Counted from the stretch's first letter, positions 44,086-52,950 are shown. The stretch is 64,000 nt of DNA from Zoogloea sp041908905 (GCF_041908905.1 NZ_JAYREK010000001.1:124001-188000); one strand, 5' to 3'. Translations and numbers: made by a program. Notes: generated by a model not told the origin, from the sequence alone.

Positions 44086-45333
44086 GTGCCCCGCCCGTTC
44101 CTCATCGCGCTGCTGGCCCTCGGCCTGGGCCTCTCCGGCTGCAGCAGCCTCGGCCCGCAAACCCTCGACCACGCCCGCCTGCAGTACAACGAGGTGATCA
44201 AGCGGACCACCGAAGAGCAGCTCCTGCTCAACATCGTGCGCCTTCGCTACACCGACACCCCCAGCAGCCTGGCCGTATCGGCGATCGCCGCCCAGTTCGA
44301 GCGCAGCCAGAGCGTCGGGCTGCTGCCCTTCTTCACCGCCGCGGGGGGCGACATCAACCGCAGCTTCACCACCGTGCTGCCCCAGGCCCAGATCATGGGC
44401 GCCGACCGCCCCACCTTCAGCCTCACGCCCCTCGACGACCAGGAATTCACCCGCAAGCTGTTCACCCCGCTGTCCCTCGACGGCGTGATCTACCTCGCCA
44501 AGACCACCTGGCCGATCTCCAAGGTCTTCCGCCTCTACCTCGAGAACCTCAACTGGGTGCCCAACGCCGAAACCGCCAGCGGCCCGACGCCCCGCGAGGC
44601 GCCGCCGGCCTCCAGCTTCCTGCGCGGCGTGGCCGCCCTGCAGCGCCTGCAGAACCAGGGCGCCCTGGTGTTCGGGATGGCCGAACAGGAAGAGATCCTG
44701 GGCGGCAGCCTGCCGGCCGGCGCGGTGTCGGCCCGCGACCTGATCGACGCCGCCCGCAACGGCATGGAATACCGCCCCGACGCCAGCGGCCGCCACTGGC
44801 GCCTGCTGCGCCGCAGCAGCTACCCGGTGGTGCGCATCGACCCGCGCCAGCTCGACAGCCCGGACGCCCGCGCCTTCGCCGAAGCCTTCGGGCTGAAGCC
44901 CGGCACCAGCGAGCTGCGCATGACCCAGGAGACCCTCCCGCCGTTCCGCCAGGCCCAGGCCCCCGGCGGCCTCACCCAGCTCGACCTCGAGACCCGCTCC
45001 CTGCTGCAGGCCCTGTATTACGTGAGCCACGGCGTCGAGGTGCCCGAGCCCCACCGCGCCCGCGGCCTCGCCACCATCACCCGCGACGCCGCCGGGCAGG
45101 ACTTCGACTGGCAGCAGGTGATGGCCGAGCTGTTCCGGGTGCGCAGCCAGCCGGGCACCGAGCGGCCCGCCAACGCCCACGTGGCCGTGCGCTACAAGGA
45201 CCACTGGTTCTACGTGGACGAGGCCGACCAGGACAGCAAATCCACCTTCTCGCTGCTGGTCGAGCTGTCGCGCCTCGAGCTGACCGGCAAGAGCGGCCCC
45301 GGCCCCCAGCTGACCCTGCCGATCGGGCGCTGA
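44086..45333 (+). CDS. Lipoprotein of unknown function
   Basis: 415 aa from GTG at 44086. Lipoprotein signal LALGLGLSGC with the lipid-bearing Cys at residue 19. The body is not recognised. Repeated features include an early LNIVRLRYTDTPSSLAVSAI, a middle Pro-rich stretch (about 165-180), and a late HVAVRYKDHWFYVDEADQDSKSTF that reads like a beta-strand pair. It probably sits in the outer membrane facing the periplasm. Proteins of this type are seen in other proteobacteria without a function. Confidence 0.78.
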   Translation: MPRPFLIALLALGLGLSGCSSLGPQTLDHARLQYNEVIKRTTEEQLLLNIVRLRYTDTPSSLAVSAIAAQFERSQSVGLLPFFTAAGGDINRSFTTVLPQAQIMGADRPTFSLTPLDDQEFTRKLFTPLSLDGVIYLAKTTWPISKVFRLYLENLNWVPNAETASGPTPREAPPASSFLRGVAALQRLQNQGALVFGMAEQEEILGGSLPAGAVSARDLIDAARNGMEYRPDASGRHWRLLRRSSYPVVRIDPRQLDSPDARAFAEAFGLKPGTSELRMTQETLPPFRQAQAPGGLTQLDLETRSLLQALYYVSHGVEVPEPHRARGLATITRDAAGQDFDWQQVMAELFRVRSQPGTERPANAHVAVRYKDHWFYVDEADQDSKSTFSLLVELSRLELTGKSGPGPQLTLPIGR

Positions 45334-45417
45334 GCCGCGCGGCATCACCCGCCCGGCATCGGCGCTGTCCTTGCCGGCGGCAACCGGCTAAACTCGGGGT
45401 TTTATGCCCACCTCATC

Positions 45418-46908
45418 ATGAGCCTGGCCGTCCTGAGCAGCCGCGCCCTCGTCGGCCTCGCCGCCCCCGAGGTCAGCGTCGAAGTCCACCTCGCCAACGG
45501 CCTGCCGGCGTTCACGCTGGTCGGCCTCCCCGACGTCGAGGTGCGCGAGGCCCGCGACCGGGTGCGCGCCGCGCTGCAGACCAGCCAGTTCGAGTTTCCC
45601 CAGCGGCGCATCACCGTCAACCTCGCCCCCGCCGACCTGCCCAAGGAGGGCGGCTGCTTCGACCTGCCGATCGCCCTGGGCATCCTCGCCGCCTCGGGGC
45701 AGATCCCCGCCGACGCCCTCGCCCACCACGAGTTCTCCGGCGAGCTCTCCCTGTCGGGCGAGCTGCGCCCGGTGCGCGGCGCCCTCGCCCTCGCCCGCCA
45801 GGCCGCCGAGCGCGGGCGCACCCTGATCCTGCCCGCCGCCAACGCCGCCGAGGCCGCGCTGGTGCAGGGCGTCACCATCCTGCCGGCGCCCAGCCTGCTC
45901 GCCGTAGTCGCCCACCTGTGCCGGCACACGCCCCTCGAACCCTACGCCGGCCCGCCCCTCGCTCCACCACCCGCCTACCCCGACCTCGCCGACGTGAAAG
46001 GCCAGGTACAGGCCCGGCGCGCCCTCGAAGTCGCCGCCAGCGGCCAGCACTCGCTGCTCTTCTACGGCCCACCGGGCACCGGCAAGTCGATGCTCGCCCA
46101 GCGCCTGCCGGGCCTGCTGCCGCCCCTGAGCGACGCCGAGGCCCTCGAGACCGCCGCGATCCATTCGGTGGAGGGCAGCTTCCACGCCGCCCGCTGGCGC
46201 CAGCGCCCGATCCGCGCCCCCCACCACTCGGCCTCCACGGCGGCCCTGGTCGGCGGCGGCAGCACGCCGCGGCCCGGGGAGATCAGCCTCGCCCACAACG
46301 GCGTGCTGTTCCTCGACGAGCTGCCCGAGTTCGACCGGCGCGTCCTCGAGGCCCTGCGCGAACCCCTCGAGAGCGGCCACATCACCATCTCCCGCGCCGC
46401 CCGGCGGGCCGAGTTTCCGGCCCGCTTCCAGCTCATCGCGGCGATGAACCCCTGCCCCTGCGGCTTCCACGGCCACCCGGACGGGCGCTGCCGATGCACG
46501 CCCGAGCAGATCGCCCGCTACCGGGGCAAGCTGTCCGGCCCGCTGCTCGACCGCATCGACCTGCTCCTCGAAGTGCCCATGCTGCCGGTGGCCGACCTGC
46601 AGGCGACACCCGCCGGCGAGCCCTCCGCGGCGGTGCGCGAGCGGGTCGCCCGCTGCCGTCAGCTCCAGCTCGCCCGCCAGGGCAAGCCCAACGCCAACCT
46701 CGCCGGCGCCGAGATCGACGCCTTCTGCCAGCCCGACGCCGCCGGCAGCAAACTGTTGCAAAGTGCCATCGAGCGGCTCGGCCTGTCGGCGCGGGGCTAC
46801 CATCGCATCCTGAAAGTCGCGCGTACAATCGCGGACATGAACGCAGCCCCGACGGTGGGAGCGGCCCACGTGGCCGAAGCCATCCAGAGCCGCCGCGGCT
46901 TCGGGTGA
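45418..46908 (+). CDS. comM: ComM / YifB-family Mg-chelatase-like AAA ATPase
   Basis: 496 aa. N-terminal Lon-like fold (about 5-165, VEVHLANGLPAFTLVGLPDVEVREARDRV in pieces), then an AAA+ domain with Walker A GPPGTGKS (about 219-226), Walker B FLDELPEF and a zinc-finger-like CPCGFHGHPDGRCRC insertion. ComM is a hexameric helicase that extends branch migration during natural transformation. This points to competence, although no other com gene is present here. TAAACT about 30 bases upstream may be its -10. Confidence 0.94.
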   Translation: MSLAVLSSRALVGLAAPEVSVEVHLANGLPAFTLVGLPDVEVREARDRVRAALQTSQFEFPQRRITVNLAPADLPKEGGCFDLPIALGILAASGQIPADALAHHEFSGELSLSGELRPVRGALALARQAAERGRTLILPAANAAEAALVQGVTILPAPSLLAVVAHLCRHTPLEPYAGPPLAPPPAYPDLADVKGQVQARRALEVAASGQHSLLFYGPPGTGKSMLAQRLPGLLPPLSDAEALETAAIHSVEGSFHAARWRQRPIRAPHHSASTAALVGGGSTPRPGEISLAHNGVLFLDELPEFDRRVLEALREPLESGHITISRAARRAEFPARFQLIAAMNPCPCGFHGHPDGRCRCTPEQIARYRGKLSGPLLDRIDLLLEVPMLPVADLQATPAGEPSAAVRERVARCRQLQLARQGKPNANLAGAEIDAFCQPDAAGSKLLQSAIERLGLSARGYHRILKVARTIADMNAAPTVGAAHVAEAIQSRRGFG

Positions 46909-46964
46909 CGCGCCGGCCCACGGCACGCGCCCTCATCCATCATTCATCCCAGCAGGAGTTTCAC

Positions 46965-47360
46965 GTGGCATCCACCCCTTCCACCGGCGCCCGCAAGGGC
47001 AGGAACTGGTTCCTGTGGTCCGTCGGCTTCCTCTTCCTGATCATCGCCCTGTTGGTCGGCTACACCTGGCTGGCCCTCAACTGGAGCTACTCCAGCGGCG
47101 AACGCGCCGGCTACGTACAGAAGTTTTCCCAGAAGGGCTGGCTGTGCAAGACCTGGGAAGGCGAGCTGGCCATCGTCGCCCTGCCCGGCAGCATGCCGGA
47201 GATCTTTCCCTTCACCGTGCGCGACGACAAGGTCGCCGCCGACATCAACGCCGCGATGGGCAAGCGGGTCGCGCTGTCGTATGACCAGCATCTAGGTATT
47301 CCGTCCACGTGCTTTGGGGAAACTGGGTACTACGTGGATAAGGTGAGGGCGGTGGAGTAA
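46965..47360 (+). CDS. Small membrane protein of unknown function; 3' end of foreign composition
   Basis: 131 aa from GTG at 46965, with AGCAGGAG before it. One transmembrane helix (about 16-38) and a periplasmic domain with two Cys (WLCKTWEGE and PSTCFGE). Up to about base 47282 codons are strongly G+C-biased, like the surroundings. From there to the stop, about 26 codons switch to mixed usage (CTA, ATT, GGT, ACT, GGG). The last part of the gene therefore seems to belong to the accessory island that follows. Function is not recognised. Confidence 0.72.
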   Translation: MASTPSTGARKGRNWFLWSVGFLFLIIALLVGYTWLALNWSYSSGERAGYVQKFSQKGWLCKTWEGELAIVALPGSMPEIFPFTVRDDKVAADINAAMGKRVALSYDQHLGIPSTCFGETGYYVDKVRAVE

Positions 47361-47436
47361 GTGAGGGCCTGGGGGTGGGTGTCACCTCCAAGGTCCAGCC
47401 CTGTCGGGATTCGGGCAGGGAAGTCAGTCTGAACGG

Positions 47437-47464
47437 AAAAAGCCAACCTGAGGGTTGGCTTTTT
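47437..47464. terminator. Bidirectional terminator at the left edge of the island
   Basis: AAAAA-GCCAACC, TGAG, GGTTGGC-TTTTT. Serves the small membrane protein gene on the plus strand and can serve the DUF262 gene on the minus strand. Confidence 0.85.
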
Positions 47465-47595
47465 GGTTGATGAAGTCTGGGTTTCAGATGGCAGATAATC
47501 GGCCAATCGGTCACTCCGCCACCGTGCGATATACGGCTGGTCTACGTTGCCGAGCAGACTCTCGAATTTGTCTATGAAAGTAGGGGTAATTCAGC

Positions 47596-48639
47596 CTATT
47601 TGAAGCGTCGCCGAAGAATATCTACACGCCCCTCTATGCTACCTTGGTTATCTGTACTTCGATCAAGCTGGTCATACAGAGCCAGTTCGTTATCAACATT
47701 GCGCCCCCCAACCTTGGCAAGAAGCTTATTGTCCCTTCGTTCTTTAGCGAACTTTACGAGGAAAGATCGTATGAGTTTGTCCTTTTCAGGTGGTGTCTCG
47801 CGTATAAACCAATATAGGACTGGCAGGGGGCCCGCAGACGAAAGCAAAGGGTCTCGTTCCGAAAATATATCAGCCATACGGGATAGTACTTCGATACACC
47901 GGCTGGCAGCACGCGCAAATTCCTCCGTGCCGGCTTGGGCTTTAATGCCTTCATCCACAAAACGATCAATATTGGGCTTTTGAGTCCCTACGGGGTTGCC
48001 ACGGAACTCAACAAGCAAAAGTTTGGCCGCAGCATTTTGATCTTGACGCCTCTCCGTAGAGAATTTGATCCGGGTTGCAAAAAACCGGTGCGCGCAGAGG
48101 TCCCGAATCAACTGGGGTACGATCCCTCCCATAGCGTTTCGTACTTCTGCGCCGGTTAGAGGCTTGCTTCTATTCAAGCGCACGAAAAGTTCGTTGATTT
48201 TCCCCTCATCATCGGTAATGACGCGCATTACGGATAAATTGAAATTGGCAAATCTGCTGGCCACTTTGGGGTGGTTTTGCAAGAGATCGTTGTAAGACAG
48301 GCCTCCAAGACGAAGCTCGGGATTGACCGTCCATTCAAAATTATCGGCCAATCTAAGTTTGTTGCTAAAGAAATCAAAGATCGCCCCAAGACGCTGTTTT
48401 CCGTCGATCACGGCGTATTGTTTGCCACTTGTATTGAGTTGGGCTCTCCCAAAGGCAAAATCGGCAACATACACCTTTGGAACATCGTAGCCATTCAATA
48501 TTGAGTCGATCAAAAAGGCACGATCCCTATCGCTCCATAGTTTCCCTCGCCGCTGATATGGGGGATCCAAGTCGATGTTGTCAAGTTGATCAAACCACCA
48601 GCTAAGCGTTTTTGGATCAAATGTGTGGACTTCAAACAT
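47596..48639 (-). CDS. DUF262 (ParB/Srx-fold nuclease-like) protein
   Basis: 347 aa. N-terminal DUF262 features: LDPPYQRRGKLWSDRDRAFLIDSIL, then VIDGKQRLGAIFDFF (the DGQQR-type motif with Lys), and FVRLNRSKPLTGAEVRNAM. This domain has a ParB-like NTP-binding or nuclease fold and occurs in GmrSD, BrxU and Ssp defence proteins. The C-terminal DUF1524 HNH nuclease found in many relatives is absent. Codon use is far less G+C-rich than in neighbouring chromosomal genes. It starts two bases after the stop of the FRG gene, so the two form one operon. Confidence 0.88.
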   Translation of the reverse strand: MFEVHTFDPKTLSWWFDQLDNIDLDPPYQRRGKLWSDRDRAFLIDSILNGYDVPKVYVADFAFGRAQLNTSGKQYAVIDGKQRLGAIFDFFSNKLRLADNFEWTVNPELRLGGLSYNDLLQNHPKVASRFANFNLSVMRVITDDEGKINELFVRLNRSKPLTGAEVRNAMGGIVPQLIRDLCAHRFFATRIKFSTERRQDQNAAAKLLLVEFRGNPVGTQKPNIDRFVDEGIKAQAGTEEFARAASRCIEVLSRMADIFSERDPLLSSAGPLPVLYWFIRETPPEKDKLIRSFLVKFAKERRDNKLLAKVGGRNVDNELALYDQLDRSTDNQGSIEGRVDILRRRFK

Positions 48640-48641
48640 AG

Positions 48642-49445
48642 CTAAACCCCAAAGCCGAAATGGCGCTTCATTTCTTTCGCCAAGCCAGGCAGGTCTGGAT
48701 AGATCATAGAGTCGGCATATCCAATACCGAACAGCGAATCACGGATAACGGGCAGATCATCCTTGGGAAGGACTATCTTTAGCAAAGCCTCCTGTGGGAA
48801 ACCCTGTTGGTCAAACAACTCTTCCATCGAAAGATTCATGTGCCCAAAAATGGTAAAAGCCCCTCGCTGCGCTACGATTCGAGGGCTGTTATATAGACCT
48901 GCCATTGCAATTGGGAGAGCGGCTAGTTTACCTAGGTCAGCACCTGGGAAATATCCCTCTAAGGGATTGTCCGGGACCGATACTACCCGCCCCTTCCAAT
49001 AAGGGCTAAGGACTTTGCCGTTCCATTCCTTTGTGTTGAGCATCCAGATGGCGGCATCTTCAGAAAAAGCGCCGCCACTAGCCTTCTGTTCAGCAGACGT
49101 AATGGCGAAATACAACGCAATGAAGGGGTTTTCCGACCAGTCCAACAGTCTGGTCGGAACTCCAAAGTGCTGCATCATGAAAAGCAGCTCCCAAGAGTCG
49201 CTTAGAGGCCTGTCCTGATAAGGAATGCTCCGGTGGCGGAATCGCGTGAGAAGTTCGCCTTCCAACTCAACCAGGTCACTGATTTGGGTTTTTGTGGGAT
49301 GGCGATAAAGTGAAGGAATCAGCTTATGTTGAGTCGATCCGATCCCCCGGAACCATATGGGCGCTCCAGTGCTCCGCCGCGCTGTATCGACCAGCCGAGT
49401 GTATTCGGCCAAGGTCGGTGCAATCTCTGTCCTCGGTGCTGCCAT
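48642..49445 (-). CDS. FRG domain protein
   Basis: 267 aa. FRG-domain signature: IWFRGIGSTQHKLIPSLYR near residue 30, then LLFMMQHFGVPTRLLDWSENPFIALYFAI (broken here by position, about 87-115). The family is named after the FRG tripeptide; its biochemical activity is unknown, and members often sit in defence islands and toxin-like proteins. Low G+C like its partner. ATG at 49445 is preceded by AGGGGG and a promoter of its own. First gene of the FRG-DUF262 operon. Confidence 0.88.
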   Translation of the reverse strand: MAAPRTEIAPTLAEYTRLVDTARRSTGAPIWFRGIGSTQHKLIPSLYRHPTKTQISDLVELEGELLTRFRHRSIPYQDRPLSDSWELLFMMQHFGVPTRLLDWSENPFIALYFAITSAEQKASGGAFSEDAAIWMLNTKEWNGKVLSPYWKGRVVSVPDNPLEGYFPGADLGKLAALPIAMAGLYNSPRIVAQRGAFTIFGHMNLSMEELFDQQGFPQEALLKIVLPKDDLPVIRDSLFGIGYADSMIYPDLPGLAKEMKRHFGFGV

Positions 49446-49481
49446 GCCAGTCCCCCTGCAGTCTCATCGGTTTTTGTTTAT

Positions 49482-49510
49482 ATTATGCCCTCCAGACTGC
49501 TCATGCGCAA
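49482..49510 (-). promoter_or_regulatory. Promoter of the FRG-DUF262 operon
   Basis: On the minus strand TTGCGC (49510-49505) and CATAAT (49487-49482) are 17 bp apart. The start would be near 49475, 30 bases before the FRG ATG. Confidence 0.6.
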
Positions 49511-50047
49511 TGAATAATGAGGCGCTGGGTTCGAGTGCTTCGCACCCGCGAAATCGCCGCTTGGTAGTTGGCGGCCGGAGAGGTGACGGGTGAAGCTTTC
49601 AGTTAACGTTGGGAAAGGCCGAGGTGCGTTAGTACAACCATCGCTGAGAACGACCACTCGACTCAGTAACCTGCCGTTGCCATGCGCGGCAAACGAAGGC
49701 GCGGATTGGGTCGGGTGCCGTTCGTCGCCGGTAACGAAAGCAGCCATTGACCACCGCTAGTGGCTGAGTGGCAGGTAACCGGCGCATTGCAGCCTGACTC
49801 CGGTCGGAGGCCCGAGGTCAGCTCCGGCCGATTACCAGTCCTCCATCCCCCGCAGCCGACTCAACCGTCAGACACCCACCCCTCAAGCCCTGCCGCAGCC
49901 ATAGCAGAAAGCCTACGGGGAAACGCGTTGTCTGTGTGATGGGACGACCCCACATTGGGCAATCGTCTCGCCGCCCCGGGGTGAAACAAGTTGCGCCCTT
50001 GGCGCGACGTACCCCGAAAACCCTCGAAACCCGCGCCAGTACTGGGT
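49511..50047. other. Non-coding stretch of the accessory island
   Basis: About 540 bases of intermediate G+C with no convincing gene on either strand. Open frames here lack ribosome-binding sites and recognisable motifs. It may hold remnants of older insertions. No tRNA, integrase or terminal repeats seen. Confidence 0.4.
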
Positions 50048-50404
50048 TTCAGCGTTTTCCCGGGGCCCGAGAAAGCGCCGGAGATGGCGTTTGGGGGCGA
50101 TTTTTTTGATATGAAAAACATCCTGATCGGGTAGAAAAACGCCTTTTTTCACATGACAAAAACTTTTTCTCACGCCACCGCCTTCTTTTCTCATATGAAG
50201 AACCTTCCGGGGGGCATGACAAAGACCGTCAGTGATATGCCAAGAAGCCCCGACCATGTGACAAAACCTTCCAGCAGGCCCGCCGGCAATTTTTGTCATA
50301 TGAAAAAAGATGTGCTCGGACTGAAAAAAGGTGTTTTCGGGGCCAATATCGGGCCTGTTTTGGTGCATCACGGAGGTTCTGCACTGCAAAAACCTCACCC
50401 AACC
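50048..50404. repeat. Array of degenerate 21-bp repeats with A and T tracts
   Basis: Units keep a strict 21-bp register. The clearest begin at 50111, 50132, 50153, 50195, 50216, 50237, 50258, 50300 and 50321, usually as ATG(A/C)AAAAA. T-tracts often fall in the second half of the unit (50132, 50153, 50174, 50279) and a CAT or CAC ends several. Weaker units extend to about 50048 and 50404. The array contains TCATATGA palindromes. It is clearly A+T-richer than all flanking DNA. It ends about 130 bases before the efflux gene. Confidence 0.75.
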
Positions 50405-50530
50405 CCGCATAGCTGACGCCGTGACACCGAACCTCTCGGGCGATCTCCGAGGCAAGGCTCGCCAAACCCGCCCCGCATCGACAGCCGTGCTAAATTCGCC
50501 CATCGACGATGCCCCATCCCGGTTTCCCCC

Positions 50531-51727
50531 ATGCCCTACATCCAACTGGCCATGCTGCTGGCGGCGCTGGCCACGGTCGGCCCGTTCTCGATAGACACCT
50601 ACCTGCCGGCGCTGCACGCCATCGGCGACGACCTGGGCGCCAGCCAGCTCCAGGTGCAGCAGACCCTCACCGCCTACATGCTGCCGATGGCGGCGATGGT
50701 GCTGTGGCACGGCGCGCTGTCGGACGCCTGGGGGCGCAAGCGCGTGATCGTGGCGTCGATGCTGCTGTTCGCGCTGGCCTCGCTGGTGTGCGTCTTCGCC
50801 GGCAGCATCGACGTCCTGCTGGCCGGGCGCGCGCTGCAGGGGATCAGCGCCGGGGCGGGGATGGTGGTGGGCCGCGCCGTGGTGCGCGACCTCCACGAGG
50901 GGCCGGCGGCCCAGCGCCTGATGAGCCACGTCAGCATGACCTTCGCCCTCGGCCCGGCGCTGGCGCCGATGCTCGGCGGCTGGATCTTCGCGGCCTTCGG
51001 CTGGCGGGCGGTGTTCGTCTTCCTGGCCCTGCTGGGGCTGGGGCTGGCCGCCGTCACCGCCCGCCTGCTGCATGAAACCCTGCCCCCGGCGGCGCGCCAG
51101 CCGCTGCACCCGGTTCACCTGGCGCGGCGCTACGGCATGGTGCTGTCGACGCCGGGCTTTCTGCTGCTGACCTTCGCCGGCGGCTTCGGCTTCAACGCCT
51201 ACTTCATCTACGTGCTGTCGGCGCCGGTGTTCCTGATCCAGCACCTCGGGCTGGGGGAGACTGGCTTCGGCTGGTTCTTCATCCCCACGGTGCTGGCGAT
51301 GATGGCCGGCTCGGCGATGTCGGCGCGGCTCGCCGGGCGGCTGTCGCCGGCGCGCACGGTGGGCGTGTCGGTGGCGACGATGCTGGCGGCCACGGCCTGC
51401 AACCTGGCGGTGGCCGAGCTGCTGCCGCCCGGCCTGCCCCAGTCGGTGCTGCCGATCATGCTGCACACCTTCGGCATGGCGATCGGGCTGCCCTGCCTCA
51501 CGCTGCTGGCGCTGGACTATTTCCCCGAGCACCGGGGGCTGGCCTCCAGCTGCCAGAGCTTTCTGCAGATGCTGGTCAGCTCCCTGTGCGCCGGGGTCGC
51601 CGCGCCGGCCCTGTGGGGCTCGGTGCATCAACTGGCCGTGGGCTCCGCCGGCAGCCTGCTGCTGAGCCTCAGCTGCTTCGGGGTCTGGTGGTGGCGCTGT
51701 CACCCCCGCGCGGAGGCCCGGCCATGA
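50531..51727 (+). CDS. Bcr/CflA-family multidrug efflux MFS transporter
   Basis: 398 aa, 12 helices. The start (YIQLAMLLAALATVGPFSIDTYLPALHAIGDDL, in pieces) and LSDAWGRKRVIVASMLLFALAS are typical of Bcr/CflA. GRALQGISAGAGMVVGRAVVRDL is the family's helix-4 segment. It exports drugs such as bicyclomycin or chloramphenicol in relatives. Back to the high G+C of the chromosome. Its stop overlaps the next gene by four bases. Confidence 0.92.
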   Translation: MPYIQLAMLLAALATVGPFSIDTYLPALHAIGDDLGASQLQVQQTLTAYMLPMAAMVLWHGALSDAWGRKRVIVASMLLFALASLVCVFAGSIDVLLAGRALQGISAGAGMVVGRAVVRDLHEGPAAQRLMSHVSMTFALGPALAPMLGGWIFAAFGWRAVFVFLALLGLGLAAVTARLLHETLPPAARQPLHPVHLARRYGMVLSTPGFLLLTFAGGFGFNAYFIYVLSAPVFLIQHLGLGETGFGWFFIPTVLAMMAGSAMSARLAGRLSPARTVGVSVATMLAATACNLAVAELLPPGLPQSVLPIMLHTFGMAIGLPCLTLLALDYFPEHRGLASSCQSFLQMLVSSLCAGVAAPALWGSVHQLAVGSAGSLLLSLSCFGVWWWRCHPRAEARP

Positions 51728-52380
51728 GGTGGTCCGAATCCATCGACATGTATTGCGAGCGCACCGACCCGGGCCTGTGGTCGGAGCCGCTCAACGTGGC
51801 CACCAACCTGGCCTTCCTGCTTGCCGCCGCGCTGCTGTGGCGGCAGGCCGGGCGCGGCGCCGGGCGGGACACGCGGGTGCTGATCCTGCTGATCGGCGCC
51901 GTCGGCCTGGGCAGCATGGCCTTCCACACCCTCGCGACGCGCTGGGCGGCGCTGCTCGACATCGGCTTCATCGCCGTCTTCGTACTGTTCTTCCACCAGC
52001 GCTTCCAGGTGCGCGCGCTGGGGCGCAGCAACGGGGCGGCGAACCTGGGGGTGGCGGTCTTCGTGGTGCTGGCGGGGCTGTTCGTGCTGGCCATCAAGCA
52101 GCTGCCCACCCTCAGCCAGAACGACTCCGAGAGCTACCTGGCGCCCTTCCTGCTGCTCCTGGTGTGCGCCCGGCAGGCCGCGCCACGCTGGCCCGAGGCG
52201 GCCCGCTGGCTCAACCGGGCGGCCGGGCTGTTTGTGGCGAGCCTGGTGTGCCGCGCCATCGACCAGCCCCTGTGCGCCGTGTGGCCGGCGGGCACCCACC
52301 TGGGCTGGCACCTCATCAACGCGGCGATGCTCTACTGCTGCCTGCGCGGGCTGCTGGCCACCCGGCCGGCGGCGGGCTGA
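51724..52380 (+). CDS. Ceramidase-domain membrane protein
   Basis: 218 aa, about seven helices. It opens with SIDMYCERTDPGLWSEPLNVATNLAF and has GSMAFHTLATRWAALLDIGFIA and the late WPAGTHLGWHLINA: the conserved Ser, Asp and three His residues of the CREST (alkaline ceramidase) superfamily zinc site. The bacterial substrate is unknown. ATGA overlap with the efflux gene indicates translational coupling. Confidence 0.87.
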   Translation: MRWSESIDMYCERTDPGLWSEPLNVATNLAFLLAAALLWRQAGRGAGRDTRVLILLIGAVGLGSMAFHTLATRWAALLDIGFIAVFVLFFHQRFQVRALGRSNGAANLGVAVFVVLAGLFVLAIKQLPTLSQNDSESYLAPFLLLLVCARQAAPRWPEAARWLNRAAGLFVASLVCRAIDQPLCAVWPAGTHLGWHLINAAMLYCCLRGLLATRPAAG

Positions 52381-52386
52381 GCGCGG

Positions 52387-52950
52387 TCAGCCCAGCTCGC
52401 GCTCGGCCCAGAACAGCGCGGTGATCGTCTTGGCGTCGGTGATGCACCCGTCGAACACCGCCGCCCGCGCCTCGGCCAGCGGCATGCGGGTGATCTCCAG
52501 AAACTCGCCGTCGTCCCAGGCATGCCCCACGTGCTGCAGGCCGGTGGCCAGGAAGATCTCGATGCGCTCGTCGGAGTAGCCGATGCAGGGGTGCATCACC
52601 CCCAGGTGGCGCCAGTGGCTGCCGACGTAGCCGGTCTCCTCCTGGAGTTCGCGCCGGGCGCAGGCCAGGATGTCCTCGCCCGGGTCGATCTTGCCGGCGG
52701 GCAGCTCCAGGAAGGCCCGGCGCAGCGGGTAGCGGAACTGCCGCTCGAAGATCAGCGTGCCGTCCTCGCACACCGGGATCACCACCACCGCGCCGGGGTG
52801 CTTGATGTACTCCCGCAGGCCCGGCCGGCCGTCGGGCAGACGCACCGCGTCACGGTACACCTGCAGCAGCTTGCCGCCAAAAACCTGCTCGGAGGATTGC
52901 TGTTCTTCGTGGAGGGGGTCGTGGGCCGTGTCGTGACGGAGGTCGTGCAT
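52387..52950 (-). CDS. Nudix hydrolase (ADP-ribose pyrophosphatase type)
   Basis: 187 aa from ATG at 52950 with AGGAG upstream. The Nudix box fits GX5EX7REUXEEXGU (GKIDPGE, RELQEETGY). EYIKHPGAVVVIPV and the FLELPAGK lead-in match ADP-ribose pyrophosphatases (NudF). It would hydrolyse ADP-ribose or a similar nucleoside diphosphate sugar. It ends six bases from the ceramidase-like gene (convergent). Confidence 0.92.
   Translation of the reverse strand: MHDLRHDTAHDPLHEEQQSSEQVFGGKLLQVYRDAVRLPDGRPGLREYIKHPGAVVVIPVCEDGTLIFERQFRYPLRRAFLELPAGKIDPGEDILACARRELQEETGYVGSHWRHLGVMHPCIGYSDERIEIFLATGLQHVGHAWDDGEFLEITRMPLAEARAAVFDGCITDAKTITALFWAERELG

Noticed and set aside
49511..49600. tRNA remnant as island attachment site (GGGTTCGAGT)
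   Set aside because: No acceptor stem or anticodon arm can be folded around it. No integrase gene is present.
50048..50404. CRISPR array
   Set aside because: The 21-bp units are degenerate and abut each other. There are no unique spacers of 25-40 bp and no cas gene in the window.
50153..50416. Small heptad-repeat protein on the plus strand
   Set aside because: No ribosome-binding site before any of its Met codons, a stop codon at 50132 in the same register, and no known homologue that I can name. Kept only as one option in the repeat finding.
49913..51703. Minus-strand frame of about 600 codons across the repeat array and the efflux gene
   Set aside because: Most of it is the antisense shadow of the Bcr/CflA gene. 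Its part over the array only mirrors the 21-bp repeat.
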